From Vibrio parahaemolyticus (GTDB lineage: Bacteria > Pseudomonadota > Gammaproteobacteria > Enterobacterales > Vibrionaceae): DNA of 64,000 nucleotides. Of the stretch, positions 32,572-41,738 are shown in pieces (position 1 is the first letter of the stretch; each line of letters starts with the position of its first letter). The position numbers and the translations under genes were made by a program. The DNA lies in NCBI RefSeq assembly GCF_900460535.1, contig NZ_UHIL01000002.1:310001-374000 (forward strand), in the 5' to 3' direction. The notes under the pieces were generated by a model. The model made no database searches, was not told the origin of the DNA, and worked only from the letters and a program-made list of their open reading frames with translations.

Positions 32572-33462
32572 TTATCCTTTCACACCACCAGCGGTTAGAC
32601 CACCAACCAACCAGCGTTGAGCAAGTAAGAATACTGCAGTGATTGGCACTGCTGATAGAACTGCAGCAGCAGCAAAGTCACCCCACAAGTAGTTTTGTGG
32701 ATATAGGTATTGCTGCATACCTACTGCAAGTGTGTACGAGTCTACATCAGAAAGTAGTAGTGATGCTACAGGAACTTCACCAATTACCATGATGAACGAC
32801 AAGATGAATACTACCGCTAGGATTGGCACTGACAGTGGCAGTAATACCAAACGGAATGCTTGCCATGGTGTTGCGCCATCAAGAGCAGCCGCTTCTTCTA
32901 AAGACGAGTCAATACTTTCGAAGTAGCCTTTAATCGTCCATACGTGCAGTGCGATACCACCTAAGTAAGCGAAGATCAGACCGCCGTGCGTATTCAAACC
33001 AAGGAAAGGAATGTACTGACCAAGTTTGTCGAACAACGCGTATAGAGCAACCAATGCCAATACCGCTGGGAACATTTGGAAGATCATCATCGCTTTGAGA
33101 ATGGTGTTCTTACCTTTGAACTTCATACGCGCAAACGCGTAAGCCGATGTTGTAGACAGCGCCACAATCAAGATTGCAGAGATGCCACCAACTTTTACCG
33201 AGTTCCACAACCACGTCATTACTGGGAATGGAGGTGGTGTTACGGTGCCATCTGCGTTCGTAATTGAGAAACCAAGCGCTAACTTCCAGTGGTCAAGCGT
33301 TGGGTTGTCTGGGATCAAGCTACCCGTTGCGAAGTTACCTTCACGGAACGAAATCGCGATGATCATCAATAATGGGAAAATAATCAGTGCTAAGAATGCC
33401 CACATAGCAATATGAGTAGCCCAAACACGATACTTTAATGACTTACCTTGTACCATTGCCAT
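32572..33462 (-). CDS. malG: Maltose/maltodextrin ABC permease MalG
   Basis: A 296-residue inner-membrane permease with six membrane helices. The ABC-binding EAA loop reads [27 protein letters not shown]. The C-terminus [10 protein letters not shown] is the typical MalG tail that reaches into the MalK dimer. It pairs with MalF and MalK. It lies 12 bases after malF in the operon malE-malF-malG. Confidence 0.96.
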   Translation of the reverse strand: MAMVQGKSLKYRVWATHIAMWAFLALIIFPLLMIIAISFREGNFATGSLIPDNPTLDHWKLALGFSITNADGTVTPPPFPVMTWLWNSVKVGGISAILIVALSTTSAYAFARMKFKGKNTILKAMMIFQMFPAVLALVALYALFDKLGQYIPFLGLNTHGGLIFAYLGGIALHVWTIKGYFESIDSSLEEAAALDGATPWQAFRLVLLPLSVPILAVVFILSFIMVIGEVPVASLLLSDVDSYTLAVGMQQYLYPQNYLWGDFAAAAVLSAVPITAVFLLAQRWLVGGLTAGGVKG

Positions 33463-33474
33463 TGTAATCTCTCC

Positions 33475-35049
33475 TTAGTCTTGAGCTACTTTAGTTACAC
33501 GTAGGTTGATAAGTGCCAACGCGCCAACCAATAGGAAGATAAGTGTTGCTACTGCACTTGCTAGACCGAAGTCTTGACCGCCTGCGCCTTCGAATGCGAT
33601 TCGGTAGGTGTAGCTTACCAATAGGTCTGTGTAACCCGCAGGTTCTGATGTACCAATCATGTTTGGACCACCACCTGTCAACAACTGGATAAGTACGAAG
33701 TTGTTGAAGTTAAAAGCAAAGCTTGCAATCAATAGCGGAGTCAGCGGTTTCAGCATCATCGGCATTGTGATACGCGTGAAGTTGGTGATGAAATTCGCAC
33801 CATCGATAGCCGATGCTTCATAAAGATCATCAGGAATCGCTTTTAGCAGACCCATACATAGAATCATCATGTAAGGGAAGCCTAGCCACGTGTTCACAAT
33901 CAGGATCATGGTTTTTGCCATGAATGGGTCAGAGAACCATGCCGGGCTGATACCAAACAAACCTTCCAGAAGCATGTTGATCTCACCAAAGCTCTGGTTG
34001 AACAAACCTTTGAAGATCAGGATAGAAATAAACGCCGGTACCGCATAAGGCAGAATCAGTAGTAGTCGGTAGATTGAACGACCTTTCAACGCTTCCCACT
34101 GAACAACACTTGCTAACACTAAGCCGATAACTAATGTGCAGACTACGGTTAGCGCAGAGAAAACAATAGTCCAGATAAAGATGCTGATGAATGGTTCTTT
34201 GATGCCATCATCTTTCCACACACGTTCAAAGTTGTGCGTACCGATGTTCACCACGAAACCTGGAGACACTGTGCTGCCAACAAACTGACCGTTTTCATCC
34301 ACTGGCTGGTAGTAACCCACTTCCATATTTGGACGCAGTGTTTCTTGGGTACGGTTGTTGTAAAGGGTTTCGCCGTCTTCTTGTAACGTGTAGAGCGGAA
34401 CTACTGCTGCGAACTTACGCAAGCCGCTCATACGGATATCGTCACCGTTCGGAAGATGCAGATCAACGCTACTTAGCGCAGTGCGGTTCTTCACGATGGT
34501 TTTGATTGGCTCTTTATCGCCTGCCGCCTCTGTAATAGGCGCTAGGTCTAAGTCTGTCTCTGAGAAGCCTTGAAGTTGGAAAACAGGAGTTGCTAGTAGC
34601 TCGCCATCTTTCTCAACCACAATTTGGTGGCCCTGCTCGGTGTTGTACAAAGTGAATGGATAGCTATCACCACTTTGGTAAGTTCTGTCTAACAGGACGC
34701 TCTGAGCACGATCAAATGAGAGTTGGTTTTTCGCGCTGTAGTTAGTAAACGCCAAACCGATGGTATATGCCAAAGGGAAAAGGATGAACAAAATCATCCC
34801 TGCAATACCAGGGTAAATGTAACGGTGTGCGTACGTCTTTTTACTACCGAAAATGAACAACGCTAAAGCGGTAAGAATGATCGTAAGTAGTGCAAACGCA
34901 ATCTCACCGCGAGAATACATAAGGATTGTTGCGTAGCCATTGAGAATGCCGACTGTGCCTAAAAGTGACCATTTGATGAACACTTTTTTGCTGCTCGGAA
35001 GGCTGGCTTCTGGTGCTGTCATAGCATTTGTACCTTGAACTGACTGCAT
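33475..35049 (-). CDS. malF: Maltose/maltodextrin ABC permease MalF
   Basis: A 524-residue permease with eight membrane helices and the large periplasmic loop (about residues 95-275) characteristic of MalF. The EAA loop reads YEASAIDGANFITNFTRITMPMM. It forms the channel with MalG. It is the middle gene of malEFG; the gap to malE is 79 bases. Confidence 0.96.
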   Translation of the reverse strand: MQSVQGTNAMTAPEASLPSSKKVFIKWSLLGTVGILNGYATILMYSRGEIAFALLTIILTALALFIFGSKKTYAHRYIYPGIAGMILFILFPLAYTIGLAFTNYSAKNQLSFDRAQSVLLDRTYQSGDSYPFTLYNTEQGHQIVVEKDGELLATPVFQLQGFSETDLDLAPITEAAGDKEPIKTIVKNRTALSSVDLHLPNGDDIRMSGLRKFAAVVPLYTLQEDGETLYNNRTQETLRPNMEVGYYQPVDENGQFVGSTVSPGFVVNIGTHNFERVWKDDGIKEPFISIFIWTIVFSALTVVCTLVIGLVLASVVQWEALKGRSIYRLLLILPYAVPAFISILIFKGLFNQSFGEINMLLEGLFGISPAWFSDPFMAKTMILIVNTWLGFPYMMILCMGLLKAIPDDLYEASAIDGANFITNFTRITMPMMLKPLTPLLIASFAFNFNNFVLIQLLTGGGPNMIGTSEPAGYTDLLVSYTYRIAFEGAGGQDFGLASAVATLIFLLVGALALINLRVTKVAQD

Positions 35050-35128
35050 AGGGAACCTGCTAGCGAATATAGAATAAATATAGAAAAGTAAGGAGGAGTT
35101 GCCCCCTCCTTAAAAAAGTATTACTGAA

Positions 35129-36307
35129 TTATTTAGTCATTTGTTTTTCTGCATCTGCAAGTGCTGCATCTACAGTTTGACGACCGTCAACAACGTTGAT
35201 GATTGCGTTCTTAGCCGCACCCCAGAATGCGTTCATTTGAGGAATATTTGGCATGATTTCGCCGTTCATCGCATTGTCCATTGTCGCAGCGATACGAGTA
35301 TCTGAATCTAGCTCACGTTGGAACGAGTTAAGCGCCACCGCACCTAGAGGCTTGTCGTTGTTAACCATACGTAGGCCATCGTTTGTTAGTAGGTAGTTCT
35401 CTAGGAATTCAACCGCTAGGTCTTTGTTTGGAGACGCAGTGCTGATACCAGCAGTTAGTACACCAACGAATGGCTTAGAAGACTGACCTTGGAACTTAGG
35501 TAGTGTTGTTACGCCGTAGTTGATGCCAGACTTCTCGATGTTGCCCCAAGACCATGGACCGTTGATAGTCATCGCAGCTTTACCTTGGTTGAACGCAGAC
35601 TCAGACACTGAGTAGTCCATATCCGCAGAGATAACGCCTTTGTCTACCAAGCCTTTCACGAAGTTCATCGCGTCTTTCACGCCTTCTTTCGCGATGCCTG
35701 CGTCTTTAACGTCGTAACCTTCAGAAGTGTATTTGAACGCGTAACCACCGTCAGCAGCCATTAGAGGCCAAGTGAAGTACGGTTCTTTTAGGTTCCACAT
35801 GATTGCAGACTTGCCGTCTTTTTTAAGTTTTGCATCTAGCGCTGCAACTTCTTCCCAAGATTTTGGTGGGTTTGGAACTAGGTCTTTGTTGTAGATTAGA
35901 GATAGAGACTCAACCGCAACAGGGTAGCCAATCAGTTTGCCGTCGTAACGTACTGCATCCCATGCAAAGTCAACGATGCCTTCTTGGATTGCTTTAGAAG
36001 GCTTGATTTCTGCTAGTAGGCCAGCTTCTGCGTAGCCACCGAAACGGTCGTGAGCCCAGAATACGATATCAGGGCCATCACCTGTTGCTGCAGTTTGAGG
36101 GAATTTATCTTGAAGGCCGTCTGGGTGAGCCACTGTTACTTTGATACCAGTGTCTTCTTCAAATTTCTTACCAACTTCAGCAAGGCCGTTGTAACCTTTG
36201 TCGCCGTTGATCCAGATAGTAAGTTGTCCTTCTTCGATGGCAGCATTAGCACCAAAAGAACCCAAAGCGACAAGAGTACCTAGTGCTACAGCGCTTAACT
36301 TTTTCAT
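35129..36307 (-). CDS. malE: Periplasmic maltose-binding protein MalE
   Basis: From ATG 36307 the protein has 392 residues. Its signal peptide [22 protein letters not shown] is probably cleaved before AIEEGQL. The mature part matches MalE throughout ([88 protein letters not shown]). An in-frame start further upstream would put 32 residues before the signal peptide and is rejected. It captures maltodextrins for MalFGK2. Confidence 0.96.
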   Translation of the reverse strand: MKKLSAVALGTLVALGSFGANAAIEEGQLTIWINGDKGYNGLAEVGKKFEEDTGIKVTVAHPDGLQDKFPQTAATGDGPDIVFWAHDRFGGYAEAGLLAEIKPSKAIQEGIVDFAWDAVRYDGKLIGYPVAVESLSLIYNKDLVPNPPKSWEEVAALDAKLKKDGKSAIMWNLKEPYFTWPLMAADGGYAFKYTSEGYDVKDAGIAKEGVKDAMNFVKGLVDKGVISADMDYSVSESAFNQGKAAMTINGPWSWGNIEKSGINYGVTTLPKFQGQSSKPFVGVLTAGISTASPNKDLAVEFLENYLLTNDGLRMVNNDKPLGAVALNSFQRELDSDTRIAATMDNAMNGEIMPNIPQMNAFWGAAKNAIINVVDGRQTVDAALADAEKQMTK

Positions 36308-36397
36308 GTTCGTATCCTTTTTATATTTTTGATGTAGGGCTAGTCCATTGAGGTTCAGCCGTATTTCGACATATATCATCTGAAATAATCCAATATG

Positions 36398-36612
36398 TCT
36401 CATCCTCCTAATCCCTACGCCCTTACAATTATGACGTATTTTCGTGATCTAAATCGCCAAGGGTAAGAGACTCAAATCACAAAATGGATACTTCCTGTGA
36501 TCGGTTTCAACTTTAGGCGGTGCGATAATGTGATTTCCGCCCAACTGCTTCATTACTCCTCCTTTTTTACTCCTCCCCATCTACTCCCCCTACAATTATT
36601 TCGATTAGGAGG
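36398..36612. promoter_or_regulatory. malE/malK divergent control region: MalT-like and CRP-like boxes
   Basis: The 674-base gap between malE and malK holds several MalT-type motifs (core GGGGAKGA): reverse-strand GGAGGATGA at 36398-36406, GGAGGAG near 36553, GGGGAGGAG near 36571, GGGGGAG near 36584, and forward GGAGGATG at 36607. CRP-like sites are CGTGATCTAAATCGCC (36443-36458) and TGTGATCGGTTTCAAC (36496-36511). This fits maltose induction with catabolite control of both operons. Box calls are by eye. The remaining 36613-36981 holds no gene. Confidence 0.65.
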
Positions 36613-36981
36613 ATGTAGCAGATAGCACAATCTTAGAAACTGCATTCATCCAAGAGTGGATGGTAAGAACCCTTTCCCAGCAGTGCCTATTAGCTAGGTA
36701 AAAAGATTTGCTGGTTTTGCATTGCCAGACGAGTGGAATGTCATTATTGGTGTTGTTTGTGGTAATTATTTCACGGGGGAGACAACACGAATAATGTGGG
36801 GGAGAGAAACTCGTACTTGGCTATGATGGGTAGCACTTCTATTTAGGACATTTCATTGAAGTGCTACCCTACTTTTCTTACCAACCGCAATAACTTACCG
36901 ATTCCTACTGTTACTGCTCGCTAGATAATTCATATAATGATGAGCGGTGAATAATAAAAAAATTGATCGAGGACGAGCTAC

Positions 36982-38100
36982 ATGGCGAGTGTCACGTTAA
37001 AAAATGTTTGTAAAGCGTATGGCGACGTACTGATTTCTAAAAACGTAGACCTACAGATTGACGAAGGTGAATTTGTTGTTTTCGTAGGTCCATCTGGTTG
37101 TGGTAAATCTACCCTTCTACGTTGCATTGCCGGTCTTGAAGACATTACTTCAGGTGATTTGTATATTGGTGACCAGCGCATGAATGACGTCGAACCATCC
37201 AAACGTGGTGTTGGTATGGTTTTCCAGTCTTACGCTCTATACCCACACCTAAACCTATACGACAACATGTCATTTGGTCTGAAACTGGCTAAAGCAGACA
37301 AGGCAGAAATCGACAAACGAGTTGAACACGCAGCAGAAATCCTACAACTGGGTCACTTGCTTGAGCGTCAACCGAAAGCACTTTCAGGTGGTCAGCGTCA
37401 ACGTGTGGCTATCGGCCGTACACTGGTATCGCAACCAAACGTATTCCTTCTAGATGAACCTTTGTCTAACCTAGATGCCGCGCTACGTGTAAACATGCGT
37501 GCGCAAATTACCAAACTACAACGTCAACTTGGCTGCACCATGATCTACGTTACACACGATCAGGTGGAAGCAATGACCATGGCGGATAAAATCGTCGTAC
37601 TAGATGGTGGTTACGTCTCTCAAGTTGGCAAACCTCTTGAACTTTACCACTACCCACAGAACCGCTTTGTGGCTGGTTTCATCGGTTCTCCAAAAATGAA
37701 CTTCATGAGCGTGTTCATCGATGAAGTAGAATCAGAACGCGTTAAAGTTCAGCTATCTAACGGCGTATCATTCTGGATTCCTGTAGATGGTACAACCGTT
37801 AACCGTGGCGACCGCATGTCTTTGGGTATTCGCCCAGAGCACCTACTTTCTGCAACCGAAGCTGACGCAACCATTCACGGTGAAGTGATGATCGTAGAGA
37901 AGCTTGGTAACGAAACTCAGGTATACCTAAACCTTGAAGGCGCAGACGCGGATGTGATCTATCGTCAACCAGACACGCTAGCTGTCGACACGGGCGATAA
38001 ATTGGAAATCGGTATTCCTGCTCACCGTTGTCACCTATTCCATAGTGATGGTCGTGCTTGTAAACGTCTATTTAAAGAAAATGGCGTAGATTTCGAATAA
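36982..38100 (+). CDS. malK: Maltose transporter ATPase MalK
   Basis: A 372-residue ABC ATPase. Walker A is GPSGCGKST (about 36-44), the signature LSGGQRQR (about 134-141), Walker [14 protein letters not shown] with the switch His in [11 protein letters not shown]-terminal regulatory domain of about 135 residues (LGIRPEHLL) follows. It powers MalFG and, in enteric bacteria, also restrains MalT. It is transcribed divergently from malEFG. Start ATG 36982, RBS GAGGACG. Confidence 0.97.
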   Translation: MASVTLKNVCKAYGDVLISKNVDLQIDEGEFVVFVGPSGCGKSTLLRCIAGLEDITSGDLYIGDQRMNDVEPSKRGVGMVFQSYALYPHLNLYDNMSFGLKLAKADKAEIDKRVEHAAEILQLGHLLERQPKALSGGQRQRVAIGRTLVSQPNVFLLDEPLSNLDAALRVNMRAQITKLQRQLGCTMIYVTHDQVEAMTMADKIVVLDGGYVSQVGKPLELYHYPQNRFVAGFIGSPKMNFMSVFIDEVESERVKVQLSNGVSFWIPVDGTTVNRGDRMSLGIRPEHLLSATEADATIHGEVMIVEKLGNETQVYLNLEGADADVIYRQPDTLAVDTGDKLEIGIPAHRCHLFHSDGRACKRLFKENGVDFE

Positions 38101-38124
38101 ATTATTCACCTATAGTTGTTATAA

Positions 38125-38152
38125 ATCCCTCTCTCCTGAGAGGGATTTTTTG
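38125..38152 (+). terminator. Terminator after malK
   Basis: Arms ATCCCTCT (38125-38132) and AGAGGGAT (38139-38146) followed by TTTTTTG. From here to 38511 I see no gene; this is the long leader region of the polysaccharide operon. Confidence 0.85.
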
Positions 38153-38511
38153 TATCAAAACCACATAAATGACCGACATCACTCGCTCGCTGGACTCATC
38201 ACTCATACTCCGCACCCAAGACTAAATCATTAACTTCCCTGTAAATAAGTCATCCGTTAGACCATCAAGAAATTAAACCTTAGTTTTTATAATCAAACTC
38301 GCTTCTTAATACTTTTCCTCATCCCTGCGTAGCAAGTACCAGCTTTTTCCTAAACAGCAAAACTTAGCCAAAGGTCTAAATTTCATTCTTATTTCCACTT
38401 ACCTAAACAACACGAATTTTTAAACTTACCTTCGAATTTATGCGTTACAGAAATTCAGAAACATTCATAGAAATGTCTCTGCTCATCAATTAAAACGTTC
38501 GCGACACGGCT

Positions 38512-38542
38512 ATTGGGCAATCACCCCAATGGCGGTAGCGTG
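38512..38542 (+). promoter_or_regulatory. ops/JUMPstart element for RfaH before the polysaccharide operon
   Basis: GGCGGTAGCGTG at 38531-38542 is an exact ops core, preceded by a hairpin ATTGGG (38512-38517)/CCCAAT (38525-38530). It lies 20 bases before the first gene of an 11-gene polysaccharide operon. In enterobacteria ops recruits RfaH to a paused RNA polymerase and lets it read long surface-polysaccharide operons to the end. That role here is inference from the motif and place. Confidence 0.85.
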
Positions 38543-38561
38543 CTAGAAGGGAAACTAGGTC

Positions 38562-39962
38562 ATGAAACACAAAGGACTAATTCGTTCTTATGAGATGGAG
38601 TTCGCTTTTTTATATCGCCTCTCAGATCTTGCTGTCATTGTCACCTTTATGCTGCTCCTAGTATTGAAAGACACAAATACCTCGATGGATAAGGACTACG
38701 TCATCTTGTCCTTCGTCGGGGGTATTTCATTTTTGTTTATGGCGGAGAGCGGCAACCTATATCGCTCATGGCGGACAAGCTCATTTAGAGAGCAAATGTT
38801 CATTGTTTGCATGTCGTGGTTAATGACAAGCGCTCTACTTTTCATGGTGCTTTACTTTTCCGAAGTTTACCCTTTGTTTGACCGCAGTATCTTAGCGTTA
38901 TGGGTTACTATTACGCCGGCATTACTGTTGGCGTGGCGAGTAACCTTTCGTACCGTTTTGGCCTATTTGCGAAAAATGGGCTTCAACACACGCACCGCTA
39001 TCATCATCGGTCAGACCCCTCACGGCATTACCCTTGCCAACGAGATTCAAAACCACACCGAGCATGGTGTTCTATTTGACGGCTTCTATGACGAACGCTC
39101 TAGCGACAGATTGCCTAGCTCCGAATACCCAATCAAAGGCGCGGTAAACCAAGCGTTAGAACGAGCAAAACGAGGTGAGGTCGATTACGTATACATTGCA
39201 ATGCCAATGCATGCTAAAGAGCGTATTGCTTCCATCCTGAACCAGTTCTCCGACACCACAGCGAACACCTATCTGATCCCGGATTTCTTTACTTACAACC
39301 TGCTCCATTCTCGCTGGGATCAAATTGGTCAAGTTCAAACTCTCAGCGTGTTCGATACGCCTTTTGCTGGCGTTTCATCCTGGATTAAACGCTTCGAAGA
39401 CATTTTGTTCTCTAGCATTATCTTAGTGTTGATATCACCAATCCTGCTTGCTATCGCCATCGGTATTAAGTTGACGTCAAAAGGCCCTGTAATATTTAAG
39501 CAGCATCGTTATGGTTTGGATGGTCGAAAAATCGAAGTTTGGAAGTTCCGCTCGATGACGACGATGGATCAAGGGCCAAACATCAAACAAGCTACGAAAA
39601 ACGACCCTCGTATTACTCCGTTTGGCGGTTTTCTACGTCGCACCTCATTAGACGAACTGCCGCAGTTTATCAACGTATTACAAGGCACTATGTCGATCGT
39701 TGGCCCTCGTCCTCATGCCGTTGCGCACAACGAAGAATATCGTCAGATTGTCGCGCGCTACATGTTGCGCCACAAAGTCAAACCAGGCATTACAGGTTGG
39801 GCTCAAATCAACGGCTATCGCGGCGAAACCGACACACTCGATAAGATGGAAAAACGCGTCGAGTTTGATTTGGATTACATCCATCATTGGTCGGTTTGGA
39901 TGGACATCAAAATCATCTTCCTTACCGTGTTCAAAGGCTTTACTGGCTCCAATGCGTACTAA
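38562..39962 (+). CDS. cpsA: Undecaprenyl-phosphate sugar-phosphate transferase (WcaJ/PssY type)
   Basis: A 466-residue polyprenyl-phosphate hexose-1-phosphate transferase. Four N-terminal membrane helices and a nucleotide-binding-like domain ([16 protein letters not shown]) are followed by the catalytic domain: a re-entrant helix ([19 protein letters not shown]), [30 protein letters not shown] and [15 protein letters not shown]. It starts repeat-unit synthesis by loading the first sugar phosphate onto the lipid carrier. It is the first gene of the operon, 20 bases after the ops element. The cps letters follow the V. parahaemolyticus capsular/exopolysaccharide locus as I remember it. Confidence 0.92.
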   Translation: MKHKGLIRSYEMEFAFLYRLSDLAVIVTFMLLLVLKDTNTSMDKDYVILSFVGGISFLFMAESGNLYRSWRTSSFREQMFIVCMSWLMTSALLFMVLYFSEVYPLFDRSILALWVTITPALLLAWRVTFRTVLAYLRKMGFNTRTAIIIGQTPHGITLANEIQNHTEHGVLFDGFYDERSSDRLPSSEYPIKGAVNQALERAKRGEVDYVYIAMPMHAKERIASILNQFSDTTANTYLIPDFFTYNLLHSRWDQIGQVQTLSVFDTPFAGVSSWIKRFEDILFSSIILVLISPILLAIAIGIKLTSKGPVIFKQHRYGLDGRKIEVWKFRSMTTMDQGPNIKQATKNDPRITPFGGFLRRTSLDELPQFINVLQGTMSIVGPRPHAVAHNEEYRQIVARYMLRHKVKPGITGWAQINGYRGETDTLDKMEKRVEFDLDYIHHWSVWMDIKIIFLTVFKGFTGSNAY

Positions 39963-39969
39963 GGCGGCG

Positions 39970-41178
39970 ATGATGAAAACAACAACTCCAGCGCTTGCGC
40001 TTGCCCTTTGTTCAACAGCTGCATTCGCAGAGCCAATGGCGTATCAAACTGAATCTGGCATTGAGTTTATCCCATTGGTCAAAGCCTTCTACGAAGGCGA
40101 CGACAACATAAACAAAGCGGAAAAATCTCAAGATATAGAATCCGTAAACATTTGGGGACTAGAGCCTAGCTTGTTGGCACGTATCGAACGCAATCAATAT
40201 CGCGCAGACATTCAGTACAAGCTGAAAGCGGGCTTTTCTTCGGACGATAAGAATGATTACGATGACCATACCTTTCAGTTCACCAATTTTTTTGAATTCA
40301 ATCATCGTCATCGTTTAGTCGTGGATTATCGTTTTCAGGCATTGCATGAAATCCGCGGTGAAGACATCACTGAAGGACAAGGTAATCTTCTCGATTCACC
40401 TATCGAGTTTTACCGAAATGATTTGAAAACCAACTACGTGTTTGGCTCTGCTGGTGCGAAAGGACGATTCGAATTTGGCTTAGGCTATAGCGATAAAACT
40501 TACCAAAATTATCGTAACGGTTTACCTGGCAAGCCCAACGCAAAAACTAAGTACAACGACTTCCGTGCCCCAAACGCTCACGTTGAGTTTTACCTTAGAG
40601 CGACTCCTAAAACCTATTGGTTAGTTGGGACGAAACAAGTCTTCACCGGGTACCTTAATAAAAACCCTCGCGCTGCATCAAAAGACAGCGACACCGGTTT
40701 TTACTACACCGGTGCTGAGTGGGAAATATCGGGGAAAACCCAAGGTATCGCAAGGCTTGGCTATCAAGTTAAAGACTTTGATAGTGAACAACGAGAAACC
40801 TTCAAAGGCTTTAGCTGGGATATCGGATTTGAATGGCTACCACAAGAGCAAACGTTGGTGACGGTCAAAACTACCCAAGCAGCCGTCAACCCTGACCAAG
40901 ATGGTGACTACAACTTACAGACTCGTTATCGCCTAGATATCAAACACGATTGGAACAGCTATTTAGCCACTCGTTTAGGTGGCATTTATCAAGAAGATGA
41001 TTACACCGGCATCACGAGAAACGACGAACGATATACCCTTTCCGCTGGCGTTGATTATCAAATTAGACGGTGGATTCAATTGAAAGCGGATTGGCAATAT
41101 CAAGACAAAACATCCAATCGTTCAGGTTATAGCTACGACCAAAATGTCTGGACGTTAAGCGCGCAATTTTCGTTGTAA
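39970..41178 (+). CDS. cpsB: Outer-membrane beta-barrel protein of the polysaccharide operon
   Basis: From ATG 39970, seven bases after the preceding stop, the protein has 402 residues with signal peptide MMKTTTPALALALCSTAAFA. The rest is rich in alternating aromatic strands (YRADIQYKLKAGF, FEFGLGYSDKTYQNY, WLVGTKQVFTGYL, YTLSAGVDYQI, WTLSAQFSL) and ends in an aromatic/leucine residue, as outer-membrane barrels do. Such proteins (VpsM/EpsH-like) accompany Wza-type exporters. A longer frame reaching back into cpsA is rejected because the signal peptide would be internal. Confidence 0.85.
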   Translation: MMKTTTPALALALCSTAAFAEPMAYQTESGIEFIPLVKAFYEGDDNINKAEKSQDIESVNIWGLEPSLLARIERNQYRADIQYKLKAGFSSDDKNDYDDHTFQFTNFFEFNHRHRLVVDYRFQALHEIRGEDITEGQGNLLDSPIEFYRNDLKTNYVFGSAGAKGRFEFGLGYSDKTYQNYRNGLPGKPNAKTKYNDFRAPNAHVEFYLRATPKTYWLVGTKQVFTGYLNKNPRAASKDSDTGFYYTGAEWEISGKTQGIARLGYQVKDFDSEQRETFKGFSWDIGFEWLPQEQTLVTVKTTQAAVNPDQDGDYNLQTRYRLDIKHDWNSYLATRLGGIYQEDDYTGITRNDERYTLSAGVDYQIRRWIQLKADWQYQDKTSNRSGYSYDQNVWTLSAQFSL

Positions 41179-41190
41179 CAAGGAATGTTA

Positions 41191-41724
41191 ATGAATCCAT
41201 TATTCAAGTTAATTGGCCTAGCTCTGCTACTTTTCAGTACTTTTGTTAGCGCAAATTCAAACGAACAAGATTACCTACTCGATACTGGTGACACTATTTC
41301 AGTGCAAGTTTACGGGGAGGAAGATCTTTCTATTAAAAACATCCTCATCACGTCAGATGGTTACTTTGATTACCCTTACCTTGGACGAATCAAAGCGATC
41401 AATAAAACGCCCAAACAGCTCAAGTACGAAATCGAAACGGGCTTAAAAGGTGATTATCTGATCAACCCGAAAGTCATGGTGACAATCAATTACTTCCGTT
41501 TGTTTTACGTCAATGGCGAAGTTCGTAAACCCGGAGGATTTGAGTATCGACCAGGACTGACGATAGAAAAAGCCATCGCACTAGCTGGCGGGCTCACCGA
41601 TAGAGCTTCACGTAAAAGCATTAACTTAACCAAACACAAAACTGGCAAAACCGTAGAAGGCGTAAGTATGCAGCGCACGGTTGAACCAGGTGACATTGTC
41701 TTTATTGATCAGAGCTTCTTCTAG
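41191..41724 (+). CDS. cpsC: Polysaccharide export protein (Wza/OPX family)
   Basis: A 177-residue export protein with signal peptide MNPLFKLIGLALLLFSTFVSA. A poly-sugar export domain follows (YLLDTGDTISVQVYGEEDL...DGYFDYPYLGRIKAINKTPKQL) and one SLBB domain (YFRLFYVNGEVRKPGGFEYRPGLTIEKAIALAGGLTDRA). It lacks a lipobox and the C-terminal membrane helix of Wza, so it is the short periplasmic type that works with a separate barrel, here cpsB. ATG 41191 is preferred over 41185 because AAGGA lies directly before the latter. Confidence 0.92.
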   Translation: MNPLFKLIGLALLLFSTFVSANSNEQDYLLDTGDTISVQVYGEEDLSIKNILITSDGYFDYPYLGRIKAINKTPKQLKYEIETGLKGDYLINPKVMVTINYFRLFYVNGEVRKPGGFEYRPGLTIEKAIALAGGLTDRASRKSINLTKHKTGKTVEGVSMQRTVEPGDIVFIDQSFF

Positions 41725-41738
41725 TGACAGGTAATCAA

